Shown here: positions 17,072-25,587 of the stretch, piece by piece | Layout of the letters: each line of letters starts with the position of its first letter | Position numbering within the stretch: position 1 is the first letter of the stretch | NCBI RefSeq assembly: GCF_003987065.1 | Contig: NZ_PIPY01000005.1 | Coordinates: 62,001 to 126,000, forward strand | Length of the DNA: 64,000 bases | DNA from: Pseudidiomarina insulisalsae | GTDB lineage: Bacteria > Pseudomonadota > Gammaproteobacteria > Enterobacterales > Alteromonadaceae | Direction of reading: 5' to 3' | Translations under genes and position numbers: made by a program | Notes under the pieces: generated by a model | Database searches by the model: none | Told to the model about the DNA's origin: nothing | Seen by the model: only the letters and a program-made list of their open reading frames with translations

Positions 17072-18013
17072 ATGAAAATTGTGCTTGCGAATCCTCGTGG
17101 TTTTTGTGCCGGTGTTGACCGTGCCATTACCATCGTTGAGCGTGCGCTGGAGATTTTTGAGCCACCTATTTACGTGCGTCATGAAGTGGTGCACAACAAG
17201 TATGTGGTCGACTCGCTGCGTAAGGCTGGGGCAGTTTTTGTAGATGAACTCGAAGAAGTGCCTGACGATAGTATCGTTATCTTCTCTGCCCACGGTGTGT
17301 CGCAAGCTGTGCGTCAGGAAGCGAAAGACCGCGGTTTAAAAGTATTTGATGCGACCTGTCCGTTGGTGACCAAGGTGCATATGGAAGTGACCCGCGCCAG
17401 TCGTAAGGGGCAGGAGTGTGTGCTGATTGGGCATGCCGGGCATCCGGAAGTTGAAGGCACCATGGGGCAGTATTCCAGTGCGCAAGGCGGTATTTATCTG
17501 GTTGAGTCTGTGGCTGATGTTGCAGAGCTTGAGGTAAAAAATCCGCAGCAACTGCATTATATGAGCCAGACCACCTTGTCCGTGGACGATACTGCTGACG
17601 TTATCGACGCGCTACGGGCGAAATTTCCTGAAATTCAGGGGCCGCGTAAGGATGACATTTGTTACGCCACGCAGAACCGCCAGGATGCCGTGCGTGAACT
17701 TGCCGCCGAAGTCGATTTACTGCTGGTAGTGGGCGCACGCAACAGCTCGAACTCAAACCGTTTACGTGAGTTGGCCGAGAAAATGGGCACCCCGGCCTAT
17801 TTGATTGATGATGCCAGTTGCATAGAACGTAGCTGGCTCGATAAAGTACAGCGCGTAGGTGTAACGGCTGGCGCCTCGGCGCCGGAAATTCTGGTGCAGA
17901 ACGTTATTAAGCAATTGCAGGAATGGGGGGGTGAGAGCGTTGACGAGCGAACCGGCCGCGAGGAGAATATTACCTTCTCGATTCCACCTGAGTTACGTGT
18001 GGTCGAGTTGTAA
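17072..18013 (+). CDS. ispH: 4-hydroxy-3-methylbut-2-enyl diphosphate reductase
   Basis: A 313-residue [4Fe-4S] enzyme making IPP and DMAPP in the last step of the MEP isoprenoid pathway. Cluster cysteines appear in [14 protein letters not shown] (about Cys12), [11 protein letters not shown] (about 96) and the later [11 protein letters not shown] (about 198). Substrate-binding motifs [21 protein letters not shown] and [12 protein letters not shown] are present. The ATG at 17072 is chosen because TTGGAG lies six bases upstream; an in-frame TTG at 17057 would start at the repeat edge. It closes the ribF-ileS-lspA-fkpB series. Confidence 0.97.
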   Translation: MKIVLANPRGFCAGVDRAITIVERALEIFEPPIYVRHEVVHNKYVVDSLRKAGAVFVDELEEVPDDSIVIFSAHGVSQAVRQEAKDRGLKVFDATCPLVTKVHMEVTRASRKGQECVLIGHAGHPEVEGTMGQYSSAQGGIYLVESVADVAELEVKNPQQLHYMSQTTLSVDDTADVIDALRAKFPEIQGPRKDDICYATQNRQDAVRELAAEVDLLLVVGARNSSNSNRLRELAEKMGTPAYLIDDASCIERSWLDKVQRVGVTAGASAPEILVQNVIKQLQEWGGESVDERTGREENITFSIPPELRVVEL

Positions 18014-18031
18014 ATGAAGGTTAGTGACCGA

Positions 18032-18053
18032 GGGAGCGATGCTTAACGCTCCC
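18032..18053. other. Hairpin between convergent ispH and pilE
   Basis: GGGAGCG and CGCTCCC form a perfect 7-bp stem with an 8-nt loop containing the pilE stop codon. Neither strand has a following T-run, so it is only a possible weak bidirectional stop. Confidence 0.4.
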
Positions 18054-18429
18054 AGCATTCCGCCGGTGTTTTCCGATCATTCTGATTGATCGAAATAGTG
18101 GTACAACCGGTGTCATTGACCTGCCCACCTGTGGCTGTCGCCGTCAATGTGTAAGTTTCCGCACCAATATTCGATACTGAAAAATTATAATAATCGCTAT
18201 TGAGCGTAATACCTAAGGTTGCGATATCAGCGTAGCTGTTATTTTTCAGGCGGTATTCCTCTTGCGCCATTTGCAGCGTCAGTAATTGCCCCATGGCATC
18301 AGCCCGGCGCGCCTCACGTACATAGTCGACGAAATTGGGATAGGCAGCACTTGCAATAATGCCGATGATCACCACCACAATCATCAGTTCAATAAGCGTC
18401 ATGCCGCTTTGTTTTAAATTTGCTTGCAT
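18043..18429 (-). CDS. pilE: Type IV pilin-like protein PilE
   Basis: A 128-residue prepilin. The leader MQANLKQSG is cut by PilD before MTLIELM, with the conserved Glu at +5 and a hydrophobic N-terminal helix (VVVIIGIIASAAYPNF). The C-terminal part has two cysteines (CTTIS and ECWER) that could form the D-loop disulfide. The short globular domain matches PilE-type minor pilins. In Pseudomonas pilE ends the fimU-pilVWXY1Y2E cluster next to ispH; here it is also next to ispH but inverted relative to the other minor pilin genes. It has its own upstream region (18430-18540), shared with the divergent fimT-like gene. Confidence 0.92.
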   Translation of the reverse strand: MQANLKQSGMTLIELMIVVVIIGIIASAAYPNFVDYVREARRADAMGQLLTLQMAQEEYRLKNNSYADIATLGITLNSDYYNFSVSNIGAETYTLTATATGGQVNDTGCTTISINQNDRKTPAECWER

Positions 18430-18540
18430 TTACTTGCCTTGTCGTCAATGATGAATTTTTGAACTACACTACTAAACGTTTATAAACAATCAGTGTCTAA
18501 ATTATAACTAAATAGATACGCTATTTTTGGCCAATACGCA

Positions 18541-19098
18541 ATGCGACGTAAACTTATAAATCCATGGAAGGCAATGCAACGTGGCTTCACTCTTCTTGAG
18601 TTGTTGATAACGTTAGTCATTCTGTCCATTATTCTTGGTGCTGGCGTACCGCTGATGCTTGGCATGGCTGAGTCCATGCGGCTGCAAGGCGCAGCGCAGG
18701 ACACTTATGCCTTGCTGCAATACGCTCGCTCGGATGCTCTGCGTACGACTGAGGAGCGATTTGTGGTGTGGGACGCCAGTGGTGGCAATTGGTGTGCCGC
18801 AGTCGCTGAAACCAGTGATTGCGATTGTTTAACCGAAGATTGCAGTATCAATAATGTCCTACGACAGGTTAACAGTAGTGATTACCCCAATGTAAATGTC
18901 AATGCGGCGTTTGCTAACGGTAACTATACTAGGTTTGACGGTTTGCGTGGACTGGCACGGGGAAACGCCGGTTCGGTAGGCTATCAATTAGTTGATGATG
19001 GCACCGTTGACGCTGAGTTGCGTGTTGTCGTAAGTGTACTTGGCCGTCTGCGTTATTGTAAGGCATCAGGTAATATTGGGGATTATCCGTCATGTTAA
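18541..19098 (+). CDS. FimT/GspH-type minor pilin
   Basis: A 185-residue prepilin with cleavage after MQRG and mature start FTLLELLITLVILSII (Glu at +5). The globular part matches the GspH/FimT pattern (YALLQYARSDALRTTEERFVV, cysteines in the SGGNWCAAV and DCDCLTEDC segments). Minor pilins of this type prime type IV pilus assembly. The ATG at 18541 gives a 15-residue leader. An internal ATG at 18574 has GGAAGG just upstream but gives a leader of only four residues. First gene of the minor pilin operon; its stop overlaps the pilW start. Confidence 0.88.
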   Translation: MRRKLINPWKAMQRGFTLLELLITLVILSIILGAGVPLMLGMAESMRLQGAAQDTYALLQYARSDALRTTEERFVVWDASGGNWCAAVAETSDCDCLTEDCSINNVLRQVNSSDYPNVNVNAAFANGNYTRFDGLRGLARGNAGSVGYQLVDDGTVDAELRVVVSVLGRLRYCKASGNIGDYPSC

Positions 19099-19703
19099 GG
19101 CAACAAGGTCTGTCTTTAATTGAACTGATGCTTACCATCACATTAGGGTTAATGCTGATGGCTGCGCTGACTGCTGTTTTTTCCAATACGCTCGGGGTGA
19201 ATGCCCGTAGCTTGCAGCTCAGTCAGATGCATGAAGAGTCGACCGTGGTCATGGATTTAATGGTTGGAGACCTGCGGCGTACCGGTTACCGGGGCGATGC
19301 AGCTGAGTTAGTCTATGATCCGGCCAGTGCCAGCACTGAGTTTAATGACTCCATAACGATATCCAACTTTCCTGGCGAGACAGCTAATAGTTGCATACTG
19401 TTTCGCTATGATGCTGACGCTGACGGAGTTTATGATGGTGCAGACGAAGCTTTTGGCTATCGGCTTGCTGACGGTCAGATAGAAATGCGTCAGGGCGAAG
19501 CGGGCTGTGGTGTAGCAGGCTGGCAGGCTATCACAATGCCGAATATGTTAACCGTCAACAGACTGGAGTTTACCCTGACTGAACAGATGCTCGATTTAGT
19601 CAACGAGCAAAGGGTCTCAGTGGTGCTGGAAGTGGCCATGCCTGATGACGCAGAAATCACACGGACGTTAACGAGTGAGGTGGTGATTCGCAATGCGTTT
19701 TGA
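19092..19703 (+). CDS. pilW: PilW-type minor pilin
   Basis: A 203-residue prepilin with the leader MLRQQG and mature start LSLIELMLTITLGLMLMAAL, then NTLGVNARSLQLSQMHEES and a DLRRTGYRGDA segment typical of PilW. The body has the acidic FRYDADADGVYDGADEAFGY segment. It helps prime type IV pilus assembly at the inner membrane. It overlaps fimT by 7 nt and pilX by 11 nt, so the operon is translationally coupled. Confidence 0.9.
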   Translation: MLRQQGLSLIELMLTITLGLMLMAALTAVFSNTLGVNARSLQLSQMHEESTVVMDLMVGDLRRTGYRGDAAELVYDPASASTEFNDSITISNFPGETANSCILFRYDADADGVYDGADEAFGYRLADGQIEMRQGEAGCGVAGWQAITMPNMLTVNRLEFTLTEQMLDLVNEQRVSVVLEVAMPDDAEITRTLTSEVVIRNAF

Positions 19704-20808
19704 AACAGTTAAAGGTAAGCAAGGTTTTGCAACGGTTACGCTAACCGTAATGCTACTTGCAATCATCATTATCGTGACGCTTTATACTGCTCGGTTTAAG
19801 GCGCAAGAACAACGTATCATGCGCAACCACATGTCAATGCTGGAAGCGCGAACGGTAGCTGATGCTGCCCTTGAACAAACAATTATGGAGCTTGATAAAG
19901 ACCGCAGTAACCTTGACCGCACCATTACCAGCTCCATTGACGGTGCGAACTATACCGCGACGATTACCAGCGTGACCTACCCCAATACACCAAGAGGAAA
20001 TGTCGACGTCGTCGAGCTTGAAGTTGTCGCTAATTCGGCAGACGGCTCGGCGACCCAACGAGCAGCTCAGCAACTGATCGTCATGTCCCTGTTACGAGGC
20101 GGCCCTAACGTGCCACTGGCGATACGCGGCGGCATAAATGTTTCTGGTAGCTTTCAGGTGGTAGCGAATCCTAATGGTGGTGGCGACGGTGTGCCACTGT
20201 CAATCTGGACTGATAACACAGTGAATATGGGCGGTGCCGGGACAACGTGCGGGCAGTGGGAGTTTGATCACGGGGTTTGTGAGTCGCAGTCGTTTAGTTC
20301 CCGAGGCGACAAAGGGGTCGATATTCTGGACAACGATCCGGACTTTCCGGACGACATGCTGAATTATCTGTTTGGTGTACCAGAGGATAGTTGGCAACAA
20401 CTTCGTGATATGGCCAACCTGGTGACTTCGAATTGTTCTTCGTTAGGCCCGGATACCACCGGCCTGATCTGGGTCGAAGGTAACTGCGATATGCCCAATG
20501 GCGATGTTGGCACAGAAGATGACCCCGCACTCATAGTGGTACAGGACGGCGACTTTAAAATGAATGGCAGCGTGCAACTATACGGCATGTTGTTTCAGTT
20601 CAATACGCCCGGTAATACAACCGATTATAAAATCACGTTAAATGGCGGCGCTTTTGTAAATGGCTCGGTAATGGCCAGTCAAAACCCGGACTTATCAAAT
20701 GGTAACCTGACAGTTCGTTACAATGTAGATGCGATGCGACAGGTCGTCACCGGCGATGCTTTTCGCCGGCTCTATCGGGTAGGAGGCAGTTGGCATGATT
20801 TCAATTAG
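19693..20808 (+). CDS. PilX-type minor pilin
   Basis: A 371-residue protein with leader MRFETVKGKQG and mature start FATVTLTVMLLAIIIIVTLYTARF. It lacks the +5 Glu, as PilX/GspK-type pilins do. The helix NHMSMLEARTVADAALEQTI is characteristic of PilX N-terminal domains. It is longer than Pseudomonas PilX (about 195 residues); residues 130-371 hold Gly/Asn-rich beta-type sequence (GGINVSGSFQVVANPNGGGDG, then GNCDMPNGDVGTEDDPALIVVQDG), reminiscent of PilX-like proteins of other marine bacteria. Overlaps pilW and the following pilV-like gene. Confidence 0.82.
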   Translation: MRFETVKGKQGFATVTLTVMLLAIIIIVTLYTARFKAQEQRIMRNHMSMLEARTVADAALEQTIMELDKDRSNLDRTITSSIDGANYTATITSVTYPNTPRGNVDVVELEVVANSADGSATQRAAQQLIVMSLLRGGPNVPLAIRGGINVSGSFQVVANPNGGGDGVPLSIWTDNTVNMGGAGTTCGQWEFDHGVCESQSFSSRGDKGVDILDNDPDFPDDMLNYLFGVPEDSWQQLRDMANLVTSNCSSLGPDTTGLIWVEGNCDMPNGDVGTEDDPALIVVQDGDFKMNGSVQLYGMLFQFNTPGNTTDYKITLNGGAFVNGSVMASQNPDLSNGNLTVRYNVDAMRQVVTGDAFRRLYRVGGSWHDFN

Positions 20809-22738
20809 AAAAGGTCGCGGCTTTACTTTCGTCGAGGTACTGGTCGCATTGGTTATTATAGCCGTTGGCGTGGCCGGGCTGGTAAGTTTGCAGCGCATGT
20901 TTTTGCAGTCTTCGACACGCGCGAGTGAGCGCACGGCGGCAATGGAGATGGCACAGGATAAAATTGAAGAGCTGCGCTTTACCCGTTTCAGCAACCTCGC
21001 CGCGGGCACTGATACCGAACAGCGTGCTGACAAAACCTTCAATTTGAGCTGGGACGTGGTCAGTCAATATCTGGTGGGCTCAGGTTGGGTACCTGCCGGT
21101 AGCCCGAGCGAGCCTGACCCATTGCCACCTGAACCTGATGCAAAGGCAGTGACTATTACCGTGGCCTGGACTGAGCGTGGGGGTGGCTCTGAAACGCTGG
21201 CAATGGAGGCATGGTTTAATAACATTGAGTCGCGTGACGGTGGATTGGTTGTTACACAACCAGGTGCCCGGGCTCAGCCGAAGGTAACCTACAACCCCGG
21301 TGCGGCTCCGGAAGTTATAGCCTTACGGCTGACGGATGATGCGAACGCGGATGCATACCAGGTCAAAGAAACCACCAAGCCCACACCGCAGGTACAAAAA
21401 CAGGGTGATAAGCTACAGGTGACCTTCAATACTGTTACCTACAATGAGGTGTCAAAGACACAGCGGATTGAAGACTTTGTAACCGTCAATTGTAGTTGTC
21501 GTTTTGATGGTCCCGGAACCAGCGGTAAAACTCCGGCGCGTCTTATTCTGGAAGGCGATCGTTTAGTACTTGACCCCTACGGTTCGCAACCCACGCAAAA
21601 AATGGTAGGTGTTTCCGCTGATACCAATCAGTCTGAATTGTGCAGCTTATGCTGCCGTGATCATCATGATAATTACGACATGGTTGAGTCTGGCAATACT
21701 TACCGGAGTACTGAACTTCGCACTGACACCGGTAATCATCACCACTTCAAAAATGTTAATGGTGCGCTAGTGACGGCTGGTCAGGGCGACGTTTATGAAG
21801 AGTCCTGCCGCATGCGTCGCGTAGACGGTTACTACGTCACTTATCCTGATTGGGACTTGAAAGCCGTCAGCATTATGTCATCTGAATATTTACTTAATGC
21901 GGCCACCGGCGCCAGTTACCGTAATTACGTGCGTGACGTGGTTCACGCCCTGGTTACGGGAGCAACGATACCCGCGCAACCGGCGGGACGCGATGATGAA
22001 TTTATTCCAGGCGCATATCAGTTGATCGGCCGGGGGGTGTATTTAGACCGTATGAGTACAAGCCATATGGCTGCAGTGCAGGCTGCGATTGACTCCGGTC
22101 GTGCCGACTGGTTGTCGATGGTGCCTTTCTACGAGGTGAATCTCACCTTGCTTGGTAACTGGAGTTCACAAAATACTAATGTGGCAACGGTCACCAATGA
22201 AGAAATTCAGACTATTGTCGACCCCGAGAACAATTACTACGGTACTTATAGTCGCGGACGTTTACAGGCGCTTAACTCAGGTACCACGACCATTGATTTC
22301 CAGGTCAGTGCGGGTAATGCCAGTATTTTAGGCAACGGTGCTGTACATACCGACGAACTGGGTATTGAGTATACCAGTGATATGGATGTAACCGTCGTTG
22401 GCCAGGCAGATGACGATGTTGCTCTTTATTCGGTGACCGGGAACATTAACTGCTTATTCTGGAAACAAACAGGTAAGACAGGTAGCTGGGAGGCGTGTAA
22501 ATCAAGCGATTTCAGAGATGTCACGGTAACAACGTCAGATCTTAATGTTACTTGTCAGATAGAGACAATTGGTAATACGAATACAGTGGGTTATTCTTGC
22601 CCGGGTATACGTGCCGGAACCAGTTTGACCGTTTATTTTGCTTCAGCGAATCCTAGCACCACATTTACTCCGGCGTCGGTGAGTGTGAGTAGCATTAGCG
22701 AAAACGTGGTCGCCCATACGGAAATGCGTATTAACTGA
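20795..22738 (+). CDS. PilV-type minor pilin with a large C-terminal extension
   Basis: A 647-residue prepilin. The leader MISIRKGRG and mature start FTFVEVLVALVIIAVGVAGL (Glu at +5), plus the MEMAQDKIEELR helix, are PilV features. Pilins of this class are normally under 200 residues; here about 490 residues follow. The extension has VNCSCRF (Cys233, Cys235), then CSLCCRDHHD (Cys283, 286, 287; His290, 291), possibly metal-binding, and further cysteines near 337 and 550. Its last part (WSSQNTNVATVTNEEIQTI, LQALNSGTTTIDFQVSAG) looks like a bacterial Ig-like (Big_2) repeat. No pilY1 gene is present in the cluster, so this protein may be the pilus-tip adhesin (inference). Overlaps the pilX-like gene by 14 nt. 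Confidence 0.85.
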   Translation: MISIRKGRGFTFVEVLVALVIIAVGVAGLVSLQRMFLQSSTRASERTAAMEMAQDKIEELRFTRFSNLAAGTDTEQRADKTFNLSWDVVSQYLVGSGWVPAGSPSEPDPLPPEPDAKAVTITVAWTERGGGSETLAMEAWFNNIESRDGGLVVTQPGARAQPKVTYNPGAAPEVIALRLTDDANADAYQVKETTKPTPQVQKQGDKLQVTFNTVTYNEVSKTQRIEDFVTVNCSCRFDGPGTSGKTPARLILEGDRLVLDPYGSQPTQKMVGVSADTNQSELCSLCCRDHHDNYDMVESGNTYRSTELRTDTGNHHHFKNVNGALVTAGQGDVYEESCRMRRVDGYYVTYPDWDLKAVSIMSSEYLLNAATGASYRNYVRDVVHALVTGATIPAQPAGRDDEFIPGAYQLIGRGVYLDRMSTSHMAAVQAAIDSGRADWLSMVPFYEVNLTLLGNWSSQNTNVATVTNEEIQTIVDPENNYYGTYSRGRLQALNSGTTTIDFQVSAGNASILGNGAVHTDELGIEYTSDMDVTVVGQADDDVALYSVTGNINCLFWKQTGKTGSWEACKSSDFRDVTVTTSDLNVTCQIETIGNTNTVGYSCPGIRAGTSLTVYFASANPSTTFTPASVSVSSISENVVAHTEMRIN

Positions 22739-22757
22739 TCACTTTCGCTGCCATCTT

Positions 22758-22801
22758 GTGGTACTATCGACGCAGATATTCATGTTTGCTTCGGTAGTAC
22801 C
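22758..22801 (+). promoter_or_regulatory. Inverted repeat and extended -10 upstream of ccmA
   Basis: GGTACTATCG (22760-22769) and CGGTAGTACC (22792-22801) pair over 10 bp with one wobble, around a 22-nt spacer. TGGTACTAT (22758-22766) is a fair extended -10, so the left half-site would overlap the promoter and the right half-site would lie just before the ccmA start. It may be an operator or a leader hairpin. Confidence 0.35.
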
Positions 22802-22812
22802 GCCTATACATC

Positions 22813-23448
22813 ATGTCGACACTTCTTAGCGTATCGCAACTTGCCTCGCAACGTGCCGGGCGTACACTTTTTGCGGACTTAAGGTTTGCAGTAAAATCTG
22901 GCGATCTTCTGCATATTGAGGGGGTCAATGGTGCCGGTAAATCGACCCTGTTACGCGCACTCGTGGGTTTGGTGGAATTACAGGAAGGCACCGTCGAATT
23001 TTTCCCCGAACAGAACGAGCTTGCTGAAAACTGGCGTGCTCACGTCTTGTTTATGGGTCATAAAGCAGCGGTAAAAACCGAGCTCACTGCGATTGAAAAT
23101 GTCGAATTGTTGGCTGAACTTGGTGGCGTGAGTAATGTTGATACCTGGGACTTACTGGAAACGGTCGGCTTAATCGGGCTGGAAGATCTGCCTGCGGGGC
23201 AGCTGTCCGCTGGCCAACAACGGCGCATTGCTCTAACGCGCTTATGGTTTAGCGAAGCCCCGCTCTGGATTCTGGATGAGCCATTTACCGCGCTCGACAC
23301 CTTTGGTATTGAACTACTGCATACAAAGTTTGCTCAGCATATCGCCGGCGGCGGCGCGATTATTCTAACTTCTCACCAACCTCTATCCTGGCAGGGCGCC
23401 CAATTTAAACGCATTCGCATCACTGGAGCGGACGATGCAGGCTTCTAA
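22813..23448 (+). CDS. ccmA: Haem exporter ATP-binding protein CcmA
   Basis: A 211-residue ABC ATPase. Walker A is VNGAGKSTLL (about residues 36-45), the signature LSAGQQRRIALTRLW (about 133-147), Walker B LWILDEPFTALD, and the switch His is in LTSHQPL. With CcmB and CcmC it drives release of haem-loaded CcmE in system I cytochrome c maturation. First gene of an unbroken ccmABCDEFGHI operon; it overlaps ccmB by 14 nt. Confidence 0.97.
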   Translation: MSTLLSVSQLASQRAGRTLFADLRFAVKSGDLLHIEGVNGAGKSTLLRALVGLVELQEGTVEFFPEQNELAENWRAHVLFMGHKAAVKTELTAIENVELLAELGGVSNVDTWDLLETVGLIGLEDLPAGQLSAGQQRRIALTRLWFSEAPLWILDEPFTALDTFGIELLHTKFAQHIAGGGAIILTSHQPLSWQGAQFKRIRITGADDAGF

Positions 23449-24115
23449 CTGGCAAGCGCTTAAAGCCGTGATGCAGCGTGACTTGATGGTCGTGATGCGC
23501 AGACGCAGCGATGTCTTAAATCCTTTGTTATTTGTTTTAATGGTGGTCACCCTTTTTCCGCTGGCGGTCGGCCCAGGTCCAGATATCCTCGGGCGTATAG
23601 CCGCCGGAGTCATCTGGGTAGCCGCACTGCTTTCAGCGCTACTTGGTTCTGAGAGATTGTTCCGCGAAGACTATCTGGATGGCACACTCGAGCAAATGAC
23701 ATTGCAGCCGCAACCGCTGCCTCTGTTAGCTTTTGGAAAAATGGCTGTGCACTGGTTGCTAAGTGGACTCCCACTAGTGATCCTGGCGCCTCTATGCGCG
23801 TTATTATTAAAGCTGCCGATGGCTGGATGGTGGGCGTTGGTTGCCACGCTTTTAGTGGGCACCCCCATTTTAAGTGCTATCACTGCCATTGGTGCAGCAC
23901 TAACCGTAAGTCTCGGCCGCGGCGGCGCATTATTAAGCCTGCTATTGCTGCCACTATTTATACCTCTACTGATTTTTGCCAGCGGCGCCGTCGAGGCAGC
24001 GCTAGTGGGTACAGAAGCCTGGCCACAGGTGTTATTATTGGCAGGGCTAAGTTTATTAACCTTGCTGCTGGCCCCATTTGCGGTCGCAGCCTCAATTCGA
24101 GTGAGTGTGAATTAA
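23435..24115 (+). CDS. ccmB: Haem exporter permease CcmB
   Basis: A 226-residue membrane protein with about six hydrophobic helices. The N-terminus ALKAVMQRDLMVVMRRRSDV is followed by NPLLFVLMVVTLFPLAVGPG, and LLGSERLFREDYLDGTLEQM is a conserved cytoplasmic loop of the family. It is the membrane partner of CcmA in the CcmABCD complex. One base separates its stop from the ccmC ATG. Confidence 0.96.
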   Translation: MQASNWQALKAVMQRDLMVVMRRRSDVLNPLLFVLMVVTLFPLAVGPGPDILGRIAAGVIWVAALLSALLGSERLFREDYLDGTLEQMTLQPQPLPLLAFGKMAVHWLLSGLPLVILAPLCALLLKLPMAGWWALVATLLVGTPILSAITAIGAALTVSLGRGGALLSLLLLPLFIPLLIFASGAVEAALVGTEAWPQVLLLAGLSLLTLLLAPFAVAASIRVSVN

Positions 24116-24116
24116 C

Positions 24117-24890
24117 ATGTGGCGTTGGTTGCATCCGTACGCAAAACCTGAAGTTGTCTACCACTTACTGGGCCGCTGGTTACCCTGGGTAACTTTGGGT
24201 GCTGTTGCGACATTGAGCATTGGCTTGATTTGGGGGCTGGTGTTCGCACCTGCGGACTATCAGCAAGGCGACAGTTACCGCATTATTTTCGTCCACGTAC
24301 CGACCGCGATGCTGTCCATGAGTCTCTATCTGGCACTGGCAATCGCTGCTTTTATCGGTCGGGTCTGGCAGTTAAAAATGGCCGATTGGGCTCTGGCCGC
24401 TATCGCGCCGGTGGGCATGGTCTATACGTTCATTTCATTGTTTACCGGAGCCGTGTGGGGTAAGCCCATGTGGGGCACTTGGTGGGAGTGGGACGCGCGT
24501 CTTACCTCACAACTGATCCTGCTCTTCCTTTACATTGGTGTGCTGGCACTCTATCACGCATTTAGTGACAACCGCACCGGCGCCAAAGCCGCCGGTATTC
24601 TGGCGATGGTCGGCGTTATCAATATCCCGATTATCCGTTATTCAGTCGAGTGGTGGAACTCGTTGCATCAGGGCGCAACGCTGACGGTATTTGAACGTCC
24701 GCCCATGGCCGATAGTATGCTGTATCCGCTACTGATCTGTTTGCTGGCCTTTGCACTTCTCGCCGCAGCATTAGTTATGCAACGCATGCGTAACGAAATT
24801 TTACGACAAGAGCTGCGGCGTCCCTGGGTGAAAGCTCAATTTGCAGCAGAACTTACTGAAGCGAACAATGGTCAGAAGGGGCAAGCATAA
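24117..24890 (+). CDS. ccmC: Haem chaperone assembly protein CcmC
   Basis: A 257-residue, six-helix membrane protein of the haem-handling family. The periplasmic tryptophan-rich WWD motif reads GKPMWGTWWEWDARLTSQL, and the two flanking histidines lie in IIFVHVPTAML and SLHQGATL. CcmC loads haem onto CcmE. The start is the ATG just after the ccmB stop; ccmD begins in its stop codon. Confidence 0.97.
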   Translation: MWRWLHPYAKPEVVYHLLGRWLPWVTLGAVATLSIGLIWGLVFAPADYQQGDSYRIIFVHVPTAMLSMSLYLALAIAAFIGRVWQLKMADWALAAIAPVGMVYTFISLFTGAVWGKPMWGTWWEWDARLTSQLILLFLYIGVLALYHAFSDNRTGAKAAGILAMVGVINIPIIRYSVEWWNSLHQGATLTVFERPPMADSMLYPLLICLLAFALLAAALVMQRMRNEILRQELRRPWVKAQFAAELTEANNGQKGQA

Positions 24891-25090
24891 TGCAGTTTGA
24901 TAGTTGGCAAGCATTTATAAATATGGGCGGCTACGGCTTTTATGTGTGGCTGGCTTTTGGTGTGAGTTTTCTCGCATTGGCGTTGGTCGTAGTGCAAGGG
25001 TTGCAAGCGCGCCGCAAACTTCAGCAGGAGTTTGTCAAAGAGCAGCAACGGCAGCAACGGCTGGCGCGACGTAAACGAGAGGTAACCTAG
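24890..25090 (+). CDS. ccmD: Haem exporter protein CcmD
   Basis: A 66-residue protein with one transmembrane helix ([20 protein letters not shown]) and a basic Gln/Arg-rich cytoplasmic tail. The [12 protein letters not shown] segment is typical of CcmD. It holds CcmABC and CcmE together and allows release of holo-CcmE. Its ATG overlaps the ccmC stop by one base. Confidence 0.93.
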   Translation: MQFDSWQAFINMGGYGFYVWLAFGVSFLALALVVVQGLQARRKLQQEFVKEQQRQQRLARRKREVT

Positions 25091-25092
25091 CA

Positions 25093-25587
25093 GTGGCAAT
25101 GAATCCCCGACGAAAACAGCGTTTGACCTGGACTCTTGGCCTCGTTGCCGGTGTCGCGGTGGCAATAAGTGTCATTCTGTATGCGCTGTCGAACAATATC
25201 GATCTGTTTTACACGCCTAGCGAAGTCATTGCCGGTAAAGGTAAAGATGAAGTGCGACCTGAAGTAGGTCAGCGTTTGCGCATTGGCGGTATGGTCGTTG
25301 AGGGGTCGGTGCGGCGCGATCCGGAAACCCTGGAGGTTGCCTTTCGGGTGACCGATACTGGCCCTGAAGTCACCATATTGTACACGGGTATTCTGCCGGA
25401 TCTGTTCCGTGAAGGGCAGGGAATTGTCGCACAAGGTGTTATGGTGGAACCGACGGTCATGCAAGCCAGTGAAGTACTGGCCAAGCACGATGAAGAGTAC
25501 ATGCCGCCGGAGCTGGCCGAGAAAATGAAAGGAATCAAGCACGTTAACCCCAACCAACCGGATGCGTTTAAGGGCTCTGATCAATGA
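25093..25587 (+). CDS. ccmE: Periplasmic haem chaperone CcmE
   Basis: A 164-residue protein with a short cytoplasmic N-terminus ([15 protein letters not shown]), one membrane anchor, and a periplasmic OB-fold domain. The covalent haem-binding His is in [13 protein letters not shown] (about residue 130). It carries haem from CcmABCD to CcmF. The GTG at 25093 has an AGAGGT nine bases upstream; an ATG at 25099 would give the more usual start MNPRRK and cannot be excluded. It overlaps ccmF by 4 nt. Confidence 0.96.
   Translation: MAMNPRRKQRLTWTLGLVAGVAVAISVILYALSNNIDLFYTPSEVIAGKGKDEVRPEVGQRLRIGGMVVEGSVRRDPETLEVAFRVTDTGPEVTILYTGILPDLFREGQGIVAQGVMVEPTVMQASEVLAKHDEEYMPPELAEKMKGIKHVNPNQPDAFKGSDQ

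Noticed and set aside
18032..18053. Intrinsic terminator between ispH and pilE
   Set aside because: The stem is good but no T-run follows on either strand, so it is listed only as a hairpin.
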